A DNA stretch of 7,843 nt, from the NCBI GenBank assembly GCA_022848825.1, contig JAJISH010000190.1, positions 1 to 7,843 of the forward strand, given 5' to 3'. The first letter of the stretch is position 1. Each line of letters opens with the position of its first letter. The DNA is from Thermoplasmatota archaeon (GTDB lineage: Archaea; Thermoplasmatota; Thermoplasmata; RBG-16-68-12; JAGMCJ01). A program made the position numbers and the translations under genes. This document shows positions 1 to 6,248 of this stretch, piece by piece. The notes beneath the pieces were generated by a model, which was given only the letters and a program-made list of their open reading frames with translations, was not told the DNA's origin and did no database searches.

Positions 1-1490
1 ACGCCGTTGTGCGGGAGCTGTCCCTGAGTGAACGCGAGCTCCGGGATGCCCGCATTGACCATGATCTGGGTCCGCGTCTTGGGCATCTTCTCGATCTCGA
101 GGTGTCGGACATCGTAGTCCAGGAGGCCGTCGTAGACAAGCCCCCGTCCCTCCGAGCAGTCCGTTGTGACGTCAGAGCCCTGCTTGATGTTCTGGCTGCC
201 GTCCTCGGTCCCGATTATGCATGGAATCCCCAGCTCTCTGGAGACTATCGCCGCGTGGCAGGTCCTGCCGCCCGTGTCGGTGACGATTGCCGCAGCCTTC
301 TTCATAATCGGTTCCCAGTCGGGGTTCGTCGAGCTCGTGACCAGGACCTCTCCGCCCTTGAAGCGGCCGATCTCCTTCACTGAGCTTATGACGTTTGCCC
401 TTCCCTGACCTATCATCTCGCCGACCGCCTCACCTTCGACGACGACCTTTCCCTTCTTCTTCAGTCTGTACGTCACCAGGACGCTTCCGGATTTCGCAGC
501 ATGGACGGTTTCTGGCCTTGCCTGGAGGATGAAGAGATTCCCCGTCCTGCCGTCCTTCGCCCACTCGATGTCCATGGGCATTCCGTAATGCTCCTCGATC
601 TTGATCGCCCAGGAGGCAAGCAGCTCCGCCTCTTCGTCAGAGATGACAAATCGAATCCTTTGTGAGGGGGGAACTGTCCTGTCAACGGTCCCGCCGCCCC
701 GCGCGTAGACGAGCTTCTTATCCTTCAGCCCGAGCTTCTTGTCGATGACCTTTCCCGTCTCCTTGAACACGTAGAAACTGTCGGGATTGACCGTACCCTG
801 GACGACGTACTCCCCCAGACCGTACGCTCCGTTGATGTAGACGACGTTCCTGAACCCGGTTTCGGTATCCAGAGTGAACAGCACTCCTGCGGATGCCAGA
901 TCGGACCTCACCATGAGCTGGACAGCGGCGGAGAGGTAGCTGTCGAGATGGGAGAAGTCCCTGTCCACCCGGTAGGAAATCGCTCTGTCCGTGAAGAGCG
1001 AGGCGAAACACTCCTGAACGGCGCGCACGACGCTTTCGGACCCGCGCACGTTCAGATATGACTCCTGCTGACCCGCGAAAGAGGCGTCGACCGTGTCTTC
1101 GGCCGTCGCACTGCTCCGGACCGCGGTGTCGACGTTCTTGACCCCTGACTCCTCACAGAGCTTCTGATACGCGTCCTCGATCTCCGAGACCAACTCAGGG
1201 GGCATCTTCGCGCGCAGGAAGGCATTCCGGATCTTCCTTCCCCTTTCTTGCAGGTTCTTGATGTCGTGCGTGTCGAGGTCGGAAAGCGTATCCTCTATGA
1301 ACTTGTCCAGACCTGTCTTCTTGATCATCAGTTTATAGGCGTTTGTGGTCACAGCGAAACCGTCTGGAACGGGAACGGTCGGCAGGTTCACGAGCATCTC
1401 ACCGAGAGAGGCCCCCTTCCCACCCGCCAAGTGAACGTCCTCCTTCCTGATCTCTCTGAACCAAAGAATCATTCTCTCCTCACGTTTCAT
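1..1490 (-). CDS. ppsA: Phosphoenolpyruvate synthase (pyruvate, water dikinase), C-terminus cut off by window edge
   Basis: PEP synthase converts pyruvate, ATP and water to PEP, AMP and phosphate, the entry step of gluconeogenesis in the cytoplasm. I translated an open frame of 496 codons from the ATG at 1490 to the left edge and saw no stop. The N-terminal ATP-binding domain (about residues 20-340) shows GGKGASLGEM (23-32), RSSATAEDT and SFAGQQES blocks, and ends in the family signature DIEWAKDG then LFILQARPETV. The swivelling phosphohistidine domain follows, with GGRTCHAAIVSRELGIP. The phosphorylated histidine is His412, close to its place in the E. coli enzyme. The last visible residues, MPKTRTQIMVNAGIPELAF, begin the PEP-binding barrel, whose bulk (about a third of the protein) lies outside. 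The start is fixed by a strong Shine-Dalgarno 7 bases upstream. An in-frame ATG at residue 7 is less likely. The gene has its own promoter, 71 bases after the KH gene. Confidence 0.95.
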   Translation of the reverse strand, partial: MKREERMILWFREIRKEDVHLAGGKGASLGEMLVNLPTVPVPDGFAVTTNAYKLMIKKTGLDKFIEDTLSDLDTHDIKNLQERGRKIRNAFLRAKMPPELVSEIEDAYQKLCEESGVKNVDTAVRSSATAEDTVDASFAGQQESYLNVRGSESVVRAVQECFASLFTDRAISYRVDRDFSHLDSYLSAAVQLMVRSDLASAGVLFTLDTETGFRNVVYINGAYGLGEYVVQGTVNPDSFYVFKETGKVIDKKLGLKDKKLVYARGGGTVDRTVPPSQRIRFVISDEEAELLASWAIKIEEHYGMPMDIEWAKDGRTGNLFILQARPETVHAAKSGSVLVTYRLKKKGKVVVEGEAVGEMIGQGRANVISSVKEIGRFKGGEVLVTSSTNPDWEPIMKKAAAIVTDTGGRTCHAAIVSRELGIPCIIGTEDGSQNIKQGSDVTTDCSEGRGLVYDGLLDYDVRHLEIEKMPKTRTQIMVNAGIPELAFTQGQLPHNG

Positions 1491-1497
1491 CTTCGAA

Positions 1498-1506
1498 TCC
1501 TCCTTA
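1498..1506 (-). promoter_or_regulatory. Strong Shine-Dalgarno of ppsA
   Basis: On the minus strand this reads TAAGGAGGA and sits 7 bases before the ATG at 1490. It is the best match to the 16S 3' end in the window, and it decides the start in favour of the first methionine rather than the one six codons later. Confidence 0.8.
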
Positions 1507-1536
1507 CTGGAACAACCAACCACAGATTTCGAGCAC

Positions 1537-1547
1537 CTATTTATCTC
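1537..1547 (-). promoter_or_regulatory. Probable TATA box (box A) of ppsA
   Basis: The minus strand reads GAGATAAATAG in the short gap between ppsA and the KH gene. Its centre is about 52 bases before the ATG, which predicts a transcript start near 1516 and a leader of roughly 26 bases that would include the Shine-Dalgarno. No obvious terminator for the KH gene precedes it, so some read-through is possible. Based on motif and spacing only. Confidence 0.5.
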
Positions 1548-1561
1548 TTGCTGAAGAAGTT

Positions 1562-2107
1562 CTAATCAAAACCGAGTTCTGCTATCCTCAAGGAGGCGCG
1601 GCTTCCCTCCATGAAGCGGTAGACGGCTGCGTGCTTGCTTCCCTCCAAGATCATCTCGACGGCCTTCTCCGCTACCCCGAGCTGAACGACGTCGCCGATC
1701 AATCCGACCGTGTTGCCGTATATGGAAACGTCGACACCAGTGAGCTCCTCGACGAGCCTTCTTGTCTTGCCCCCCGTTCCGATCAACCGCGCACGGACCT
1801 GCCTGACCCTCTTCGCGTTCTTGCCTGCGAAGTCCCTGACATCGAACATCCTGAGGAAGATCTCATCATCGAGCAGGCGAAATGCCCTTTCCTCGGAGAA
1901 CCCCCTTCCGATGGCCTTGACGATGTCCTGGACCGTCAGCACTTTGGATGGGTCCTCGGCCTGCTTCTCGTCTATGGTGACCTCACCCTTCTCGGAGTCG
2001 ATCACTACTTTGACTCCCGTGGCATCTTCCAGCTTCTTCTTGGTCTCACCGTTCTCCCCTATGAGCACGCCGATCCTCCTCATAGGTATCTTGACGTAGA
2101 GCATCAT
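1562..2107 (-). CDS. pno1: KH-domain pre-rRNA binding protein, archaeal Pno1/Dim2 homologue
   Basis: This 181-residue protein belongs to the archaeal Dim2/Pno1 family. Members bind the 3' end of pre-16S rRNA and act with NOB1 in the final cleavage of the small-subunit rRNA. Two KH modules are visible. The first (about residues 3-55) carries the GENG loop at 17-20 in RRIGVLIGENGETKKKLE. The second (about 100-165) carries a GTGG loop at 110-113 in RLIGTGGKTRRLVEELTG. The end, GSKHAAVYRFME, is typical of the family, and the length is normal. The start codon overlaps the RIO1 stop as ATGA; the next codon is also ATG, so either could be used. A purine-rich GAGGGGTGA lies just upstream inside rio1. 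The order aIF1A, RIO1, KH is recurrent in archaea. NOB1, its expected partner, lies about 3.7 kb away. Confidence 0.92.
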   Translation of the reverse strand: MMLYVKIPMRRIGVLIGENGETKKKLEDATGVKVVIDSEKGEVTIDEKQAEDPSKVLTVQDIVKAIGRGFSEERAFRLLDDEIFLRMFDVRDFAGKNAKRVRQVRARLIGTGGKTRRLVEELTGVDVSIYGNTVGLIGDVVQLGVAEKAVEMILEGSKHAAVYRFMEGSRASLRIAELGFD

Positions 2108-2865
2108 TCACCCCTCACTCGCTTGTTGACGTCCTCGACGTCTGTCTCCACTCCGAGCTTCACGAAGTACCTCGTGATGTTCGCAAGGTCCCTCTGCAGC
2201 CACTCCTCAGCCATCGCGTGTTCAAGAGGAACTCCCTGGCCCACGTCGATTATCACGGGCGTGTCGTCATCCATCAGGATGTTGTACTCGCTCAGGTCGC
2301 CGTGCACGAGACCAACCTCGTGTATCTTCCTCAGGTTCTCCACGATATCGTCGAAGACCTCCTCCGGGGAGTTGACGAACACGTCCTTCAGAAGGGGTGC
2401 TGGCATCTCCTCGGTCCCGATGTACTCCATCGCGATCATGTTGTTGAGACAGTACAGTGGCTTGGGCACTCGGACCTTGCCAGATGTCATCCTCTCGAGG
2501 TTGCGGTGTTCCTTCCTCGCCCACATGTGGATGACCTTCTTGCGATTCTTCTGGACACCGCCAAACCTGGGGTCTCCCACGATGTACTTGGAGATGTGCT
2601 TGAACGTGGCCGTCGATATCCTGTAGACCTTCAGCGCGACGCTTCCGTCGGGCCCGGAGCACTTGAAGACATTGCCCTCCTTGCCCGTGGATATGGGGAA
2701 GTCCACCGAATCGAAGATCCCCTCCTTGAACAACTTGTACACGTTCATAAGGGTCTGGCGGTCGAACACCTCATCGAGGGTCTTCCGATCATCGGCATCC
2801 TTCACTCTTATCCGCCATGAGTCTATCTTCGTGTCCATCAGTCTCAGTTTCTTCTCGTCCACCAT
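2104..2865 (-). CDS. rio1: RIO1-type serine/threonine protein kinase/ATPase
   Basis: RIO1 is an atypical kinase/ATPase that joins late pre-40S (archaeal pre-30S) particles and is released as the subunit matures. The protein has 253 residues, normal for archaeal RIO1. The nucleotide loop STGKEGNVF is at 59-67, the ATP-contacting lysine is probably Lys79 in VALKVYR, and the RIO flexible loop TFKHISKYIVGDPRF is at 87-101. The catalytic loop HGDLSEYNIL is at 188-197 (Asp190), and IIDVGQ at 205-210 gives the metal-binding Asp207. The HGDLSEYN and IDxGQ blocks fit RIO1 better than RIO2, which has a winged-helix N-terminus. The loop usually reads KEAN; here it is KEGN. AGGAAG lies 7 bases before the ATG. 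The gene has its own promoter and is coupled to the KH gene by a 4-base overlap. Confidence 0.95.
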   Translation of the reverse strand: MVDEKKLRLMDTKIDSWRIRVKDADDRKTLDEVFDRQTLMNVYKLFKEGIFDSVDFPISTGKEGNVFKCSGPDGSVALKVYRISTATFKHISKYIVGDPRFGGVQKNRKKVIHMWARKEHRNLERMTSGKVRVPKPLYCLNNMIAMEYIGTEEMPAPLLKDVFVNSPEEVFDDIVENLRKIHEVGLVHGDLSEYNILMDDDTPVIIDVGQGVPLEHAMAEEWLQRDLANITRYFVKLGVETDVEDVNKRVRGE

Positions 2866-2938
2866 GGGGTTTCTTCCTGGTCACACTCGGACAATCTCTC
2901 GCTGACAAGAGAAAGCCAATGCATCTAAGCTGATGAAA

Positions 2939-2948
2939 ATATTTAAGC
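2939..2948 (-). promoter_or_regulatory. Probable TATA box driving rio1-pno1
   Basis: The minus strand reads GCTTAAATAT in the 90-base gap after the aIF1A stop. This is a good archaeal box A, in the only clearly AT-rich stretch nearby. Its centre predicts a start near 2918 and a leader of about 50 bases. The hexamer TAAGCT occurs over the box (2944-2949) and again 18 bases away (2926-2931), but this may be chance. Confidence 0.5.
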
Positions 2949-2955
2949 TATTGTG

Positions 2956-3294
2956 CTAGAAGATATCGACAAGCTGTGGGATCTTCCCCCTTCGACTGAG
3001 GTGGGTCGCCTGAGTCCTCGTGTACCTGTACAGTATGTTCGCCTTCTCATCTTGGAACTCCCACGGCAGGATGATCAGGAGATCGCCCTCGCGTATCCAC
3101 ATCCTCTTCCTGAGCTTTCCCGGGATGCGGCCGAGCCTTGACTTCCCATCCGCACACGCAATCCTAATCTTCGACGCGCCAAGGAGCTGATCGGCGATCG
3201 CGAACATCTCCCCGGATCTGGGCTTGGGGAGCCTGAGCCTGCCCACTCCTTCAGAACCGCCCCTTCTGTAACCTCCCCTTCTGTGGGCTACCAT
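2956..3294 (-). CDS. eif1A: Translation initiation factor aIF1A
   Basis: aIF1A is an OB-fold protein that binds the A site of the 30S subunit and helps initiator tRNA and mRNA selection. The 112-residue length is standard for archaea. The basic, glycine-rich tail (residues 1-27, with GGYRRGGSEG) is followed by the OB core (about 28-95). Recognisable blocks are MFAIADQLLGASKIRIACADG, the basic run RIPGKLRKRMWIREGD (56-71) and LIILPWEFQDEKANILYRYT. The acidic tail and extra helical part of the eukaryotic factor are absent, as expected. The ATG at 3294 has no Shine-Dalgarno, and a TATA box lies 28 bases upstream, so the transcript is probably leaderless. It lies just upstream of rio1 but has a separate promoter from it. 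Confidence 0.96.
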   Translation of the reverse strand: MVAHRRGGYRRGGSEGVGRLRLPKPRSGEMFAIADQLLGASKIRIACADGKSRLGRIPGKLRKRMWIREGDLLIILPWEFQDEKANILYRYTRTQATHLSRRGKIPQLVDIF

Positions 3295-3318
3295 TCGTTC
3301 GAAGTAAAGACAATAGGG

Positions 3319-3325
3319 CTATAAG
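3319..3325 (-). promoter_or_regulatory. Probable TATA box of aIF1A (leaderless type)
   Basis: The minus strand reads ATGCTTATAGC here, with CTTATAG as the core. The core centre (3322) is 28 bases before the A of the ATG at 3294, about the usual box A to transcript start distance, so the message probably begins at or within a few bases of the start codon. Confidence 0.5.
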
Positions 3326-3349
3326 CATTTGGGTCAGGCTCTGGCAGAG

Positions 3350-4099
3350 TCAGAGTTCGAAAAACTTATCGTCCATTACGGCGACCCCTTCGGGAATGGT
3401 TACTCGCGCATCCTCGACGTAGCCAAACCAGTAGACGACCAGTCCCTCCCCGAACATGGACCGGTAGGGCTGCAACTGTTTCTTCACGTGCCGTTTGAGC
3501 TCAACCGGGTCTCCGAATGTTGCTTTGGACTCTATCCACATCCGGTCGGAGCCGTCCAACCTGAGAGGTTTGTGGAAAAGGGCGTCCGGTGTCTTCTTGT
3601 ACTTACCTCGAAGCTCCGCTTCGGTCCGGTACTCGATGTTCTGCTTGTCCAGCCACTCGTTCAGTTTGGCTTCTCCCCATCTGCCCCTCTCCCTCTGTCT
3701 CTCGATACCCTCTGGAGAGTAGACGAGATCGGCCTTGCACGCATTCCTGATGTCTTGTCGGAGCCTGTTGTCCTTGATGTCCTCAGGCTTGAGGGCCATC
3801 TTCCAGAAGCGCTTCCTGGAGATCTTGTTCTCCTGCATTATCAGCAGGGCCATCAGAATGGGCGGGAACGAGAACGTCTCGGATATCTGACGAAAGGACT
3901 TACCGCTCTTCCAGAGATGGAGCAACTTGGGTGCCCTTCTCTTGACCACATAGAACCTCCTCGTAGCATCCCTGACGACGTTCTGTGTGTAGAGCACCAT
4001 GAGCAGTTCTTTGTCTAGTCCCCTGCTCTGGGCGATGACGTTTATGTCCGATGGTTTCTGCAGGCGGCTGGAGATCTCCGCGTAGTCCCTGTACTTCAT
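3350..4099 (-). CDS. TPD-motif nuclease, archaeal homologue of CDIN1 (C15orf41)
   Basis: I recognise this as a member of the TPD-motif family that includes human CDIN1, the nuclease partner of codanin-1. The family has an N-terminal helical, helix-turn-helix-like part and a C-terminal PD-(D/E)XK domain resembling Holliday-junction resolvases. With numbering from the GTG at 4108, the first part spans about 1-125, with two candidate helical DNA-binding segments (LLHLWKSGKSFRQISETF, then FPPILMALLIMQE). The nuclease core shows GRWGE (Glu146), KTPDALFHKPL (TPD at 173-175), WIESKATFGD (Glu193 and Lys195 as ExK) and GLVVYWFGYVED. All expected active-site positions are present, so it looks catalytically competent. 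I prefer the ATG at 4099 (249 residues) because a TATA-like box lies 24 bases upstream and no Shine-Dalgarno is seen; the GTG at 4108 is the alternative. The substrate in archaea is unknown to me. Confidence 0.8.
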   Translation of the reverse strand: MKYRDYAEISSRLQKPSDINVIAQSRGLDKELLMVLYTQNVVRDATRRFYVVKRRAPKLLHLWKSGKSFRQISETFSFPPILMALLIMQENKISRKRFWKMALKPEDIKDNRLRQDIRNACKADLVYSPEGIERQRERGRWGEAKLNEWLDKQNIEYRTEAELRGKYKKTPDALFHKPLRLDGSDRMWIESKATFGDPVELKRHVKKQLQPYRSMFGEGLVVYWFGYVEDARVTIPEGVAVMDDKFFEL

Positions 4100-4118
4100 T
4101 TCTTGCACTGCCTGGAAG

Positions 4119-4127
4119 CTATGTAAG
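4119..4127 (-). promoter_or_regulatory. Possible TATA box of the TPD nuclease gene
   Basis: The minus strand reads CTTACATAG. Its centre is 24 bases before the ATG at 4099 but only 15 before the alternative GTG, so if this is the promoter the message starts near 4098 and the GTG is not transcribed. The motif resembles the aIF1A box. It is a weak, spacing-based call. Confidence 0.35.
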
Positions 4128-4231
4128 GCCAGATTACGCCACCACCTATTTCAAGCTTCCGAGACCGTTCCAGATGTCTCACCAGAGGCATGGGAAGATA
4201 GAAATAGTCGGTGGAGGATTTTCGAGAAGAG

Positions 4232-5014
4232 ATGGCTAGCGAAATCACGCGGATGATATCCGACACCGCCTATCAGGCCTACGTCAAGAGGCTTGAGATG
4301 CAGGTCGAGAGCGGCAAGATCCCCGGACACATCGCGATAATCATGGACGGGAACAGAAGGTTCGCGAGAGACCTGGGCATCGATCCCAACGTCGGGCATG
4401 AGAGGGGAGGGGACAAGCTCAAGGAGGTTCTTCAGTGGTGCCTCGATGTCGGCGTCAAGGTCCTCACGGTCTATGCCTTCTCCACGGAGAACCTGAAAAG
4501 GAGCAAGAAGGAGGTCAGTCATCTCATGAGCCTCTTCGCGGAGAACTTCAGGAGGATCGGTGAGGACGAGAGAGTCCACGAGTACGGCATAAGGGTCAGG
4601 GTGTTGGGAGAAAGGGAGCTTCTCCCAAAGGACGTGAGGGAGGCGATAGAGTATGCAGAGGAGATGACCAAGGACTATAACAACTACTTCTACAACATCG
4701 CCATCGCCTACGGAGGGAGGGAGGAGATCATCACTGCCATCAGAAGCCTCGCTCAGGACGTGAAGGATGGGAAGATCTCGGTGGACAGCATAGATGAGAA
4801 GACCTTCGCGTCCAAGCTGTACACGGCGGACGTTCCAGATCCGGACCTTATCCTGAGGACCTCGGGGGAGGAGAGGATAAGCAACTTCCTTCTGTGGCAG
4901 CTGGCCTACAGCGAGCTGTACTTCGTCGACGTATACTGGCCTGGCTTTCGAAAACTGGATTTTCTGAGGGCGATAAGGTCCTACCAGATGAGACAGAGGA
5001 GATACGGCGAGTAA
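4232..5014 (+). CDS. uppS: cis-Prenyltransferase (polyprenyl diphosphate synthase, UppS family)
   Basis: This enzyme adds isopentenyl diphosphate units in cis to an allylic starter (geranylgeranyl diphosphate in characterised archaeal forms). It makes the long polyprenyl diphosphate that carries sugars for N-glycosylation and surface glycans at the membrane. From the ATG at 4232 it has 260 residues, typical of the family. Motifs are HIAIIMDGNRRFAR with catalytic Asp39, AFSTENLKRSKKEV, AYGGREEI, and DLILRTSGEERISNFLLWQ with diphosphate-binding Arg209 and Arg215. AYSELYF follows, with the metal-binding Glu228, then WPGF. The frame stays open to a GTG at 4211 (267 residues). I prefer the ATG because GGAGG (4213-4217) would lie inside the longer version, although its 14-base spacing is long; an AT-rich GATAGAAATAG at 4197-4207 might instead serve as a TATA box. 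It is the only plus-strand gene, divergent from the nuclease gene and convergent with the next. Confidence 0.93.
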   Translation: MASEITRMISDTAYQAYVKRLEMQVESGKIPGHIAIIMDGNRRFARDLGIDPNVGHERGGDKLKEVLQWCLDVGVKVLTVYAFSTENLKRSKKEVSHLMSLFAENFRRIGEDERVHEYGIRVRVLGERELLPKDVREAIEYAEEMTKDYNNYFYNIAIAYGGREEIITAIRSLAQDVKDGKISVDSIDEKTFASKLYTADVPDPDLILRTSGEERISNFLLWQLAYSELYFVDVYWPGFRKLDFLRAIRSYQMRQRRYGE

Positions 5015-5018
5015 GTAG

Positions 5019-5705
5019 TCAGATTATTATCGCGTCCGACGGCCGGAGGACCCTCACTCTGGTCCTCAGCTTCCTCTCTCTGACCGCCTTCTGGAACTCC
5101 TCGGGGGTTCCAGGGGGTCGAACCTCGCTTCCCCCGATGCGAGCGGGGTGCCAGTGGATAGGGACGGCGGACTTGGCCTTCAGGCGGGCCGCCGCGTCCG
5201 CGGCCTCGTCTGGATCCATCACGCTGCGTCCTCCACGGATCTTCCCGCCGACGGGCAGAAGTGCAAGGTCTATCTCATACGTGTTTCCGATCGCGGCCAT
5301 CTTTTCGAAGAGGAGAGTCGGACCCGCAAAATACACGTTCTTGGCGGAGGAGAACAGTACACCAAAGGACTCCCTCGTATGCTTGGAGGGGAGAGTCACC
5401 ACCCTCGTGTCCCCGATGTTGAAGGCCCTTCCCGGCTGGACCTCGTACACGTTCACGAACCCGCGCTTTTTGAGTCTCTTCTCGGTTCCGCGGGGACAAA
5501 CCACGGGAATGGTCCTTCTCACTGGCTCCAGGACCTGCCATGAGAGTGTGTCCACTCCGGGATGCGTTACGATTATTCCATCGAGGCGGGGAAGATCGTC
5601 AAGGCTGACGGCCTTCTGCGTACTGGGAAAGCAAGGATTGGCGATCAGATTCGTACCATTGCTCCCAACCACAACACAGTCCTGCCACACGAATGTGAGT
5701 CTCAT
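5019..5705 (-). CDS. Metallo-beta-lactamase-fold protein, UlaG-like, with degenerate metal site
   Basis: The 229-residue protein (from the ATG at 5705) has the layout of small UlaG-like metallo-beta-lactamase-fold proteins: an opening strand MRLTFVWQDCVVV, LIANP, a first motif after LDGIIVTH, a late PVGGK, and MDPDEAADAAARLKAKSAVPIHW near the end. Against the usual HxHxDH motif it reads HPGVDT (48-53), keeping the first His and the Asp but losing two His. The later ligand block, usually AGDT, reads AGPT (127-130), so the bridging Asp is gone. His109 and His184 remain. A normal two-metal site looks impossible; it may be inactive, or bind one metal or a ligand. The frame extends to a TTG at 5753, but the family's N-terminus fits the ATG. 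It lies 51 bases after nob1 with no visible promoter, so is probably the last gene of that operon. Its 3' end meets uppS with a 4-base gap. Confidence 0.8.
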   Translation of the reverse strand: MRLTFVWQDCVVVGSNGTNLIANPCFPSTQKAVSLDDLPRLDGIIVTHPGVDTLSWQVLEPVRRTIPVVCPRGTEKRLKKRGFVNVYEVQPGRAFNIGDTRVVTLPSKHTRESFGVLFSSAKNVYFAGPTLLFEKMAAIGNTYEIDLALLPVGGKIRGGRSVMDPDEAADAAARLKAKSAVPIHWHPARIGGSEVRPPGTPEEFQKAVRERKLRTRVRVLRPSDAIII

Positions 5706-5756
5706 ATCTTCAGACCCTTGATGCTCTCTGAGCCTAGTTCTCACCAAGTCCAACGA

Positions 5757-6248
5757 CTACTTCTGCTTTTCTATGTTCTCCTCTTGCTTCCTGTAGGTTC
5801 TCAACCTTGAACCGCAAACTTCGCAGACTTCAGAGTGGTCCTCGTATCTCCTTCCACAGCCCACGCATCGATACCGCCAGGACACTCTCTTCGTGATCTC
5901 TGGAAACATGACACCTTTGTAATCGATTCCCAACACCATGGCGAGATTCTGGATCGAGTAGTCGTCGGTGAGGATGGTCGCTTTCTCGTCCAGCGCGAGC
6001 GCCAGGAGTCCAGTGTCCGTCTGTGACAGCCTCTCGGAATCGCCGCTTTCCAGGGATGCTTCCATCACCCGTTCCATTCCCTCCTCCGACGGTGAAGCGA
6101 CCCTGAGCTTCACCTCGATGAAGGAGCGGAGCTCGGATGTCATTCCCTTCTTCTCCAGTTCTCGAATGACATCGGGCGTTGTGAGCATCTCTTCCATCTC
6201 TGGATACTTGCCGACGAGGAGGGCCGAGGAGTCCAGCACAGCTTTCAT
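5757..6248 (-). CDS. nob1: NOB1 endoribonuclease (PIN domain plus zinc ribbon)
   Basis: NOB1 makes the final cut at the 3' end of small-subunit rRNA (site D) in pre-30S particles. The protein has 163 residues, normal for archaea. A PIN domain (about 1-120) shows the acidic set Asp6 in VLDSSAL, Glu30 in TPDVIREL, Asp78 in TDTGLLALA and Asp95/Asp96 in ILTDDYSIQN. A four-cysteine zinc ribbon follows, with Cys128, Cys131, Cys142 and Cys145 in CVGCGRRYEDHSEVCEVCG, and a short charged tail ends the protein. The PIN plus ribbon pairing distinguishes it from toxin-type PIN proteins. The ATG overlaps the stop of the upstream 93-residue gene as ATGA, so translation is probably coupled. Its usual partners, the Dim2-like KH protein and RIO1, are encoded nearby on the same strand. 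Confidence 0.94.
   Translation of the reverse strand: MKAVLDSSALLVGKYPEMEEMLTTPDVIRELEKKGMTSELRSFIEVKLRVASPSEEGMERVMEASLESGDSERLSQTDTGLLALALDEKATILTDDYSIQNLAMVLGIDYKGVMFPEITKRVSWRYRCVGCGRRYEDHSEVCEVCGSRLRTYRKQEENIEKQK

Noticed and set aside
1631..2626. Long plus-strand open frame (331 codons) opposite the KH and RIO1 genes
   Set aside because: Both minus-strand genes are certain from their motifs, and the plus-strand translation shows no recognisable domain and a composition expected from an antisense shadow in GC-rich DNA.
2895..2912. Small inverted repeat (TCTCT and AGAGA, 8-base loop) in the predicted rio1 leader
   Set aside because: A 5-base-pair stem without a T-run or a second half is too weak to call a terminator or regulatory hairpin.
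2926..2949. Hexamer TAAGCT repeated 18 bases apart around the rio1 TATA box
   Set aside because: Two short copies are expected by chance at this rate and there is no palindromic extension to suggest an operator.
3329..4018. Plus-strand open frame (229 codons) opposite the TPD nuclease gene
   Set aside because: The minus-strand protein has clear family motifs; the plus-strand product is an antisense shadow.
5015..5018. A terminator between the convergent uppS and metallo-beta-lactamase-fold genes
   Set aside because: The gap is only 4 bases and I see no T-run or hairpin nearby; any terminator would have to lie inside the facing gene.
4894..5721. Plus-strand open frame (275 codons) overlapping the end of uppS and the metallo-beta-lactamase-fold gene
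   Set aside because: It is antisense to a recognisable protein and in another frame of uppS; its translation is serine/arginine-rich with no motif.
5706..5753. Longer metallo-beta-lactamase-fold protein starting at the TTG at 5753 or the GTG at 5744
   Set aside because: The extra 13 to 16 residues are not like the family's N-terminus, which begins with a beta-strand right at the ATG at 5705, and neither alternative has a ribosome site.
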